Assembly: GCA_019636235.1 (NCBI GenBank)
Contig: JAHBXW010000016.1
Coordinates: 1 to 64,000, forward strand
Source of the DNA: Planctomyces sp.
Lineage (GTDB): Bacteria; Planctomycetota; Planctomycetia; Planctomycetales; Planctomycetaceae
Length of the DNA stretch: 64,000 bases
Reading direction: 5' to 3'
Positions within the stretch are counted from its first letter, which is position 1; each line of letters begins with the position of its first letter. Positions 24,792-32,400 of this stretch are shown here, one piece after another. The translations under genes were made by a program, and so were the position numbers. The notes beneath the pieces are model-generated. The model searched no databases. It saw only the letters and a program-made list of their open reading frames with translations, and was not told the DNA's origin.

Positions 24792-27163
24792 CCGCGCCGG
24801 CCGACCTCAACGACGGACCGTCGCGGGGACAGGCAGCCGTCCTGCTGGTCGCGGCGATCTGGCTGGCGGCGTTTTCGATCTATTTCTACCGCCAGCCGCT
24901 GCCGAACAATTCGACGGCCGACCGGCCGCTGACGCGCGTCGACGTCTGGCAGGCGGCGCCCGATCTGTTGCTCGACTGCGTCGTCGCCGAGACGGAACGC
25001 GGCCAACCCGCGCCGGGCTGGCGGAACTTTCCCCAGCGGTTCGAAGCGCTGGGAACGGCGCTGTTCGTCCTGGCGGGCGGCTTCAGCCTGGGGAGCCTGC
25101 TGCTGCGGGGGCTGGGGCTGCGGGAGATGCTTCGGGAGGATCGGGCCGGGCGGTGGGCGGCGGGCGGCCTGCTGGGACTGTCCGCATGGTCGCTGGCGAC
25201 TTTGGGTTTGGGGCTGGCGGGCGTGTTGCGGCGGGACGTGTTCGTCGCGCTCCTGGGAGGGCTGATCGTCGTCGCCATCGGGCTGAAGATTGCGGACCGC
25301 TCGCCGCCCAACCCGATTCCACTGTGGCGGCGGCGGTTTCTGACAGGCGATCCGTTCGGGACACTCAGTGTGCTGATCGTCGCGCCGTTCCTCCTGGCGA
25401 TGCTGCTCGGCGCGCTGCTGCCTCCGACAGACTTCGACGTGAAGGCCTATCACCTCGTGGGGCCCAAGGAGTGGCATCAGGCCGGCCGAATCACGTTTCT
25501 GCCGCATAACGTCTACACCAGCTTCCCGTTTCTGACGGAGATGCTGTGCCTGGCCTCGATGGTCGTGCACGGCGACTGGCATCGCGGGGGAATCGCTGGT
25601 CAGGCCGTGCTGGCTGCGTTCGCGCCGCTGACGGCCGGGATCCTGTTCAGCATCGGACGACGGCTGTTCTCGGAGCGAGCCGGCTGGCTGGCGGTCGTCG
25701 TGTATCTGACGACTCCCTGGGTCTGCCGGATTTCGGTGATCGCCTACGTCGAGGGGGCGTTGGCGGCGTATCTCGCGGCGTCGCTGTGGTCGTGGCTGCT
25801 GCTGCGGGAGCCGGGTCCGTCCGCGTCGGCCCTGCCGGGCGATGAGCGCGTCGCGCTCAGGCGTGAGCGAATGCTGGTCTGGCTCTGCGGCGCGTTCGCG
25901 GGCAGCGCGATGGCCTGCAAGTACCCGGGGCTGCTGTCGGCGGTCCTTCCATTTGGTTTGGCGATTGCGTTCGCTCCGGGACGTCGCGCGGGGCAGCGGG
26001 CGACCACTTCGGCCGTGCGGCGCGTGATGATCTATACAATGGGCGTCGCGGCGGCCTGCGGTCCCTGGCTGCTGAAGAACGTGTGGCAGACGGGCAACCC
26101 GGTCTATCCGCTGTTGTGGAGCGTGTTCGGCGGCCGAGGATTCGATGCGGAGCTGGCAGCCAAATTCAGCGCCGGGCATCGTCTGCCGATCGATGTCCTG
26201 TCCTCGCCAGCGCGGTGGCTGCCGGACCTGTGGGCGCATCTGCGCGATGTGGCGATCGGCAGCGACTGGCAGAGCGCGCTCATCGCGGGGCTCGCGCCGG
26301 CGTCGCTGACGGTCTTCGTGGGCTGGTCCCGTCGGGGCGAGTCCGCGTCAGCGGTGGTTGATGCGGCGCGTCGGCGGACGGTCGCCGCGCTGTGGCTGTA
26401 CGCGGCGTGGCTGTTCCTGAGCTGGTGGGGTTTGACGCACCGGATCGACCGCTTCTGGGTGCCGATGCTGCCGGTGCTGGCGCTCCTCGCCGGGATCGGC
26501 GCGGCGGAGTTGCTGGGACAGGGGCGGGGCGTGCTCGCGCGGGCGCTTCAAGCCGCCGCGGGCGCGGCGATCGCCGGATCGCTGATCTACAACCTGGCGT
26601 TCGACGTCAGTCCGCTGTGCGGGTTCAACGGCTACCTGTTGGATGAAAAGGCGGCGCGGGCAATCGCCGAGCCGGCGAGCATCCGGCTGTTGAACGACGC
26701 GCTTCCCGAAGACTCCAAGACGCTGCTGGTCGGCGAAGCCCAGGTGTTCGATGTGCGGCGGCCGGTGATCTACCACACTGTCTTCAACGAGAACCTGTTC
26801 GAGGCCTGGTTCGCCGCCCCGCCCGACAGCGATGGAATCCGTCGGCTGAAGCCCGCCGAGGAACTGCGGCGCGTCCTCGATGAGCAGGGGGTGACGCACG
26901 TGTTCGTCAACTGGCTGGAAGTGCTGCGGTACCGCACGACGTACGGCTATTCCGACTTCGTGACGCCGGAGCACGTGCAGGGGCTGGTCGATGCGGGCGT
27001 GCTCGCGCGGGTACCGCTGCCCGTCGCATCAACGGGGCAGGACGTCAGCGGGCTGGATTCGGCGAAGCGGGACGATCTGCAGACCTGGGGTCGAGCGCTC
27101 GTTGTGCCGAACGGCGACCGGCCGTGGTTTCCGGCGTACGAGCTGTTCGAAGTTCGTCGCTGA
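24788..27163 (+). CDS. GT-C-type membrane glycosyltransferase (PMT/ArnT-like)
   Basis: The 791-aa protein starts at a GTG that overlaps the preceding TGA (GTGA), indicating coupling with the coiled-coil gene. About 11-13 hydrophobic helices occur. The first large loop carries LLPPTDFDVKAYHLVGPKEW (about 213-232), which is the usual GT-C loop-1 pattern of an acidic pair followed by YHL. Later motifs are ITFLPHNVYTSFPFLTEMLC and ACKYPGLLSAVLPF. A soluble C-terminal domain of about 170 residues lacks helices. GT-C enzymes transfer sugars from lipid-linked donors on the periplasmic side. The acceptor is unknown, though the link to the VWA cluster suggests an envelope glycan or glycoprotein. Confidence 0.82.
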   Translation: MTAPADLNDGPSRGQAAVLLVAAIWLAAFSIYFYRQPLPNNSTADRPLTRVDVWQAAPDLLLDCVVAETERGQPAPGWRNFPQRFEALGTALFVLAGGFSLGSLLLRGLGLREMLREDRAGRWAAGGLLGLSAWSLATLGLGLAGVLRRDVFVALLGGLIVVAIGLKIADRSPPNPIPLWRRRFLTGDPFGTLSVLIVAPFLLAMLLGALLPPTDFDVKAYHLVGPKEWHQAGRITFLPHNVYTSFPFLTEMLCLASMVVHGDWHRGGIAGQAVLAAFAPLTAGILFSIGRRLFSERAGWLAVVVYLTTPWVCRISVIAYVEGALAAYLAASLWSWLLLREPGPSASALPGDERVALRRERMLVWLCGAFAGSAMACKYPGLLSAVLPFGLAIAFAPGRRAGQRATTSAVRRVMIYTMGVAAACGPWLLKNVWQTGNPVYPLLWSVFGGRGFDAELAAKFSAGHRLPIDVLSSPARWLPDLWAHLRDVAIGSDWQSALIAGLAPASLTVFVGWSRRGESASAVVDAARRRTVAALWLYAAWLFLSWWGLTHRIDRFWVPMLPVLALLAGIGAAELLGQGRGVLARALQAAAGAAIAGSLIYNLAFDVSPLCGFNGYLLDEKAARAIAEPASIRLLNDALPEDSKTLLVGEAQVFDVRRPVIYHTVFNENLFEAWFAAPPDSDGIRRLKPAEELRRVLDEQGVTHVFVNWLEVLRYRTTYGYSDFVTPEHVQGLVDAGVLARVPLPVASTGQDVSGLDSAKRDDLQTWGRALVVPNGDRPWFPAYELFEVRR

Positions 27164-27321
27164 GGGCGATCCCACGGGCTGGGCGGCCCCAGCGGATGGC
27201 CTCGGTTCGTGGCCCGCCCCGAAGGGGCAGCGCCACCCATGCCCTGACCACTCACAGCAGTTGGTCATTGCGAATTGAAATGTCCAAGTTGAAAAGTGCG
27301 AACGGGGACGCCGGCATACGG

Positions 27322-27350
27322 CACGAGCCGGAAGCGTCAGCGACGGCCGT
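27322..27350 (+). repeat. Dispersed 29-bp repeat (CACGAGCCGGAAGCG type)
   Basis: The 29 bases here (CACGAGCCGGAAGCGTCAGC followed by GACGGCCGT) recur with one mismatch at 57948-57976, 30 kb away. Both copies are intergenic and lie near the larger C-A-B repeats. Confidence 0.85.
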
Positions 27351-27494
27351 TCATTGGCGGAACAAGGCAATCAGCAACGACACAACCGGAAACAGCACGA
27401 CCGGCATCAACACCAGCAGAATCAACAGGCAAACGTCAAAGGGCGATGGGCCGAGGATGACCCAGCGCCGCCCACATTTTCTCGGACTCGCCAT
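27351..27494 (-). CDS. Possible 47-aa single-pass membrane peptide
   Basis: A short frame from ATG 27494 (MASPRKCGRRWVILGPSPFD) ends in a strong hydrophobic stretch VCLLILLVLMPVVLFPVVSLLIAL and FRQ. A GGGGG stretch lies about six bases upstream of the ATG. The protein-like tail supports translation, but the length is small and the region repeat-rich, so it may be chance. It lies just downstream of the DUF4272 gene on the same strand. Confidence 0.35.
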   Translation of the reverse strand: MASPRKCGRRWVILGPSPFDVCLLILLVLMPVVLFPVVSLLIALFRQ

Positions 27495-27603
27495 GCCGCG
27501 TGCCCCCTGTACTCGCAAGTGAGCCACATGATCTTCCATCCTGGAGAAACCTGCTGGGCAAGAGCCCTCCCGATCGACAGTCCGAGCGACTCGTGGGACG
27601 AAA

Positions 27604-28230
27604 TCAGGTGTCAAGAGAAATATCCTCCCAGGGCTCGTCCGTCAGCAGCCATTCCAGCGCTCGTCGTCTCTCGACGATCACATACGGATCCACGGCCCCG
27701 GGCGACTTCTCGCCGCGGTACTGCGAGTCTCGAATGCCCCAGTGCAGGCAGTACGCAAGATCACATGCCGACACCACCTGCGACGCAGGCCGCATTTCGC
27801 CGCGGCCGCGAAACGGCTGGCTGCTCCGACCGCCTTTCAAATCAGGCAATCGCAACACAAAATCAGCGTCGCAGGGTTTCGCAAAGTCGAGGCCGGGCAC
27901 GCACTGGATGCTCCACGCCAAGGCCCACATGGCTTCGACTTGCAACAGGAACGGCAACGACTGGCCGATCCGCGAGTTCAGGTACTGGCGTTCCGCACTC
28001 GTTGACAAGTCAGTTTTTCGCTCCCGATCGAGCCACGCTACCGCCGTTGGATGGTCAATTCCGGAGGCGCACGCCGCAGCACATTCCATCGCCAGCAGGC
28101 GATCAACGACATCGTCGCTGGTGCGCACGACAGGCGAGGCATCAAGCAAAGGCAAGGCCGGGTTCACCGGAAAGCCGAGTGCCTTCGCAAACGTCAAAGA
28201 CTCGAAGCGAATCGCGACAGGATCGATCAA
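27604..28230 (-). CDS. DUF4272-domain protein
   Basis: The 208-aa product starts at a TTG at 28230 with GGGAG seven bases upstream; no ATG fits. The middle matches the DUF4272 pattern: RLLAMECAAACASGIDHPTA, SAERQYLNSRIGQSLPFLLQ, then VEAMWALAWSIQCVPGLDF. DUF4272 proteins have unknown function. Base composition looks somewhat less GC-rich than in flanking genes, and the gene sits in a repeat-rich gap, so it could be a later acquisition (inference). It has no operon partner. Confidence 0.72.
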   Translation of the reverse strand: MIDPVAIRFESLTFAKALGFPVNPALPLLDASPVVRTSDDVVDRLLAMECAAACASGIDHPTAVAWLDRERKTDLSTSAERQYLNSRIGQSLPFLLQVEAMWALAWSIQCVPGLDFAKPCDADFVLRLPDLKGGRSSQPFRGRGEMRPASQVVSACDLAYCLHWGIRDSQYRGEKSPGAVDPYVIVERRRALEWLLTDEPWEDISLDT

Positions 28231-28510
28231 CGCAGGACTCCCAGGCCAGGAGAAGAATCGTTCTGCTGCGACTGATCGCCATGCTTCCGAACGAACAGCT
28301 GACGATCAACCTTGCATTCTCGCGAGGCGGCTGAATCTCGTAAACATCACGACCACCGGAGGCGGCGCGCCGCCGCAGGGCGCGGTCGAGACGAGCCCGG
28401 CGGGCGAGACAGTGACTCACCAGATCCGCAGGCCGGGCCTTGGCCGGGCGAGCCGTCGATGACCCACCGGAAAACGCCGTCCACCGGGGGCCGACGTCCC
28501 CCGCTCGCCC
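28231..28510. other. Gap between DUF4272 gene and first C-A-B repeat
   Basis: About 280 bases with no supported gene. From about 28440 it contains a D-type repeat stretch (GATGACCCACCGGAAAA and following) that recurs at 60031. Confidence 0.6.
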
Positions 28511-28551
28511 TTTCCAATTTGCACTTTGGAATTGCCGTTTTGCAATTTGCA
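28511..28551 (+). repeat. A-element (TTTCCAATTTGCAC... type), copy 1
   Basis: An AT-rich 41-base element of the form TTTCCAATTTGCACTTTG, then AATTGCCGTTTTGCAATTTG and CA. It is the first of seven copies in the window (others at 28788, 29000, 59614, 59834, 60083 and 60302). It follows a GACGTCCCCCGCTCGCC lead. Confidence 0.9.
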
Positions 28552-28649
28552 ATGACGGCCGGACAAGTCGGCCGTGGCGCCCGCGCCGGTGAGAATAAAT
28601 TGGTCAATGGTCATCGCGGATTGGTCAATTGTCATTGATTGACACGGGG

Positions 28650-28875
28650 CCCAGCCGACGGCTTAGCCGTCGGACGTGTCGGCCGTACGACGCGAACCGG
28701 CGTCCCCATTCGGCATCGCGATTCCGAGGGATGAACCCCTCGGCTCGCGTCCGGTCGACAACCGACCGTGACGTCCCCCGCTCGCCCTTTCCAATTTGCA
28801 CTTTGCAATTGCCGTTTTGCAATTTGCATTGACGGCCGGAAATCCGGTGGGTCTCGTGCCTCGACCACACCCTAC
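28650..28875 (+). repeat. Complete C-A-B repeat unit, copy 1
   Basis: C part: hairpin CCGACGGC-TTA-GCCGTCGG, then the conserved GTACGACGCGAACCGGCGTC stretch, the hairpin CCGAGGG-ATGAA-CCCCTCGG, and CGGTCG...CGACCG. A part: 28788-28828. B part: GGTGGGTCTCGTGCCTCGAC, CACACCCTAC, ending at 28875. The flank before C (GGTCAATGGTCATCGCGGAT...) is the same as the sequence interrupted by the IS near 58168. Confidence 0.9.
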
Positions 28876-28902
28876 ATCGACTTGACGCCGCGCGAAGCGG
28901 TA

Positions 28903-29087
28903 GGGTGGCGTCGAGCAGGCGAGTCCGGAGGGCGAGCCGCGATGACCCACCATGCGAGCCGCGCGGTCGCCACCGGGGACTGACGTCCCCCGCTCGCCCT
29001 TTCCAATTTGCACTTTGCAATTGCCGTTTTGCAATTTGCATTGACGGCCGGACATCCGGTGGGTCTCGTGCCTCGACCACACCCTAC
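28903..29087 (+). repeat. D-A-B repeat unit
   Basis: GTAGGGTGGCGTCGAGC and the following D stretch (to about 28985) precede an A element at 29000-29040 and a B element ending at 29087. D looks like a partly inverted relative of B (CACACCCTAC versus GTAGGGTGG). Confidence 0.85.
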
Positions 29088-29412
29088 GACCCTCCCCGGG
29101 GCCTCCCTCGCTGCGCTCGGTCCAGCCGCGCCCCCACCAGCTGCGGCCACACTCCCGGCCGGCCTCGGCCACACGCCAATCCGGCCTCTTGGCTCAGGCG
29201 CCGAAATCGGTCAATTCCCGGCCGAATCGACCAAACGTCCGGGTCGCGACGGCGCCCGCTCGCAGCCCCCAACGATCAACGCCGGTTGATGCTTGTCCAG
29301 GCCGCCACCCGCAGGTAGAGTCAAGGTTGCCGCGCCGATGGCCCGGCCCCCGCCTCGATCCTCACGCCTGCCGCCGGGTCCCCCGCGACTCCGTCCCGAA
29401 TGAGGTTGCTGA
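29088..29412 (+). other. Intergenic stretch before the cytochrome/WD40 gene
   Basis: No gene is seen. The first 50 bases (CCTCCCCGGGGCCTCCCTCG) resemble the sequence at 59926-59950, so this is a repeat edge. The remainder should include the promoter of the large gene. Confidence 0.5.
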
Positions 29413-32400
29413 ATGTCACTTCGCTCGCTTGCGTTGACGCTGACCGCAGTTTCGCTGCTGGCCGTCGCGCCTGCTCTCCGGGCTGACGACGCCGAAGCCC
29501 CCGCGGGCGCCGCCGTCAGCTATTACCGGCAGATCCGCCCCATCTTGCAGGCCCACTGCCAGGGCTGCCATCAGCCCGCCAAGCCCAGCGGCGATTTCGT
29601 CATGACGTCCGCCGACCGCCTCTACAAAGGCGGGGAAAGCGGCTCGACGGCGATCGTCCCCGGCAAGCCCGACGAAAGCCACCTCCTCGCAGAGATCACG
29701 CCCGTCGACGGCGCGGCCAGCATGCCCCAGGGCAAGCCGCCTCTCGCGGACGCCGAAATCCAGCTCATCCGTCAATGGATCTCCGAAGGGGCCGTCGACG
29801 ACACGCCCGCCAACGCGCATCAGCGGTACGACAGCGAACATCCCCCGGTCTACACCCGGCTGCCGGTCGTCACGTCGCTCGATTACTCTCCGGATGGGAC
29901 GCTGCTGGCCATCGCCGGCTTCCATGAAGTCCTGCTGCACCATGCGGACGGCAGCGGTCTGGCGGGTCGGCTGATCGGCGTGTCGGAGCGGATTGAATCG
30001 GTGCGGTTCTCGCCGGACGGGACTCGGCTGGCGGTCGCGGGGGGACTCCCCGGGCGGCTGGGCGAGCTGCAGATCTGGAATGTGGCGGACCGGTCGCTGG
30101 AGCTGTCGATTCCGGTGACGTTCGACACGGTGTACGGGGCGAGCTGGTCGCCGGACGGGACGAAAGTCGCCGTCGGCTGCGCGGACAACACGGTTCGCGC
30201 GTTTGATCTGTCCACCGCCGAGCAGGTGTTCTTCAACGGGGCCCATGATGACTGGGCCGTCGACACGGTGTTCGGCGTCGATGGCAAGCACCTCGTCTCC
30301 GTCGGCCGCGACATGACGGCCAAGCTGTACGAAACCGACACTCAGCGGTTCGTGGACAACATCACGTCGATCACCCCCGGAGCGCTCAAGGGGGGCCTGC
30401 AGGCCGTCGCGCGGCACCCTGAGCGGAACAACGTCCTGCTCGGCAGCTCGGACGGCGTGCCGCGGATCTACCGGCTGGAGCGCGTGACGACGCGCGTCAT
30501 CGGCGATGACGCCAACCTGATCCGCAAGTTCCCGGCGATCCCCGGCCGCATCTTCAGCGTCGATTTCGCCCCCGGCGGCAAGACCGTCGCCGTCGCCAGC
30601 GCGCTCGACGGCCGCGGCTGGGTGTACACCTACGCCACCGACGACGACGACTCGATGTCCGACGAGATCAAGGGCATCGTGCAGAAGGTGGTCGGCACGC
30701 AGTCGGCGGAAGAGCTGCAGAAGCTCGAAGAATATGTGACGCGGGGCGTCGCCCTGCTGACGAAGACAGAATTCCAGACTCCCGCCTACGCGCTCTCGTA
30801 CAGCCCCGACGGGCAGACGATCGCCGTTTCGGGCGGGGACGGCATTCTGCGGCGCATCGAAGCGTCCAGCGGCCAGGTCGTCGGCGAGTTCCCGGTCGCC
30901 GAGGTCTCCCCGGCGTCCGAGGCGCCTCCCGTGGCCCAGCAGCTGGCCGCCCTGGCCGAGCCGCCGTTGTCCGAGGAACAACTCCCCTCCGGATCGCAGG
31001 TCGTGCGGCTCGTGGCGGAACCGGCGACGGTCGAGCTGACGGGTCCCAATTCCTATGCCCAGTTGCTGATTTCCGCGGAACTCGACAGCGGCGACCGCGT
31101 CGACGCCACGCGGCTGGTCGAGTTCGATCTGGCCGGCGCGCCGGTCGCGGCCGTCAGCCGCAGCGGACTCGTGACGCCCCGGTCCGGCGGAGGCGGGACG
31201 CTCCGCGTGTCGCTGCAGGGACAGACGCTGGATGTCCCGGTCGTCGTCGATGGCGGCGACGAAACCGGTCCCGTCAGCTTCATTGAAGACGTCAACCCGG
31301 TGCTGTCGAAAGTCGGCTGCAATCAGGGCACCTGCCATGGCTCGAAGGAAGGCAAGAACGGCTTCAAGCTGTCGCTGCGCGGTTATGACGCGCTGTTCGA
31401 CATCCGCTCGTTCACCGATGATCATGCATCGCGGCGGGTCAACACGGCTTCGCCGGACGACAGCCTGATGCTGCTCAAGGCGACGGGGGCGGCGGCGCAC
31501 GTCGGCGGCCGGCTGTTCAAGCCGGAGGATCCGTACTACGCGATCATCCGGGAGTGGATCGCGCAGGGCGCGCGGCTCGATCTCAGCGACGCCAAGCCCT
31601 CGTCGATCGAGGTCTATCCGCAGAATCCGGTCGTCCAGTTGCTGGGCGCGCGGCAGCAGGTCCGCGTCGTGGCGAATTACCCGGACGGGCGGAAGCGGGA
31701 CGTCACCCGCGAGGCCTTCATCGAAAGCGGCAACGCCGATGTCGCGGTGTCGACGTCGACCGGCCTGATCACCGTGCTGCGCCGCGGCGAGGCCGCGATT
31801 CTCGCCCGCTACGAGGGCGCCTACGCGGCGACGACCGTCACCGCGATGGGGGACCGCACCGGGTTCGCCTGGCAGGACCAGCCCGCTTGGAGCGAGGTCG
31901 ATCGGCTCGTCGCCGCCAAGTGGCAGCGATTGAAGATTCAGCCGTCGGAGCTGTGCAACGACTACGAGTTCATCCGCCGCGTGACGCTGGACCTGACCGG
32001 CCTGCCCCCCTCAGCCGACGAGGTGCGGGCCTTCGTCAGCGATCCCCGCGAGACGCGGATCAAGCGGAACGAACTTGTCGACCGGCTCGTCGGCAACGAT
32101 CAGTACGTCGAGTACTGGACGAACAAGTGGGCCGACCTGCTGCAGGTGAACGGCAAGTTCCTGGCCCGCGAAGGGGCCACGGCGTTCCGCGGCTGGATCC
32201 GCAACGAGATCGCCAACAACACGCCGTACGATGAATTCGCTTACAAGATCCTGACCGCCTCCGGTTCCAACCGGGAGAATCCGGCCGCGTCGTATTACAA
32301 GGTGCTCCGCGATCCCGATCTGATCATGGAGAACACGACGCACCTGTTCCTGGCGGTGCGGTTCAACTGCAACAAGTGTCACGATCACCCGTTCGAGCGT

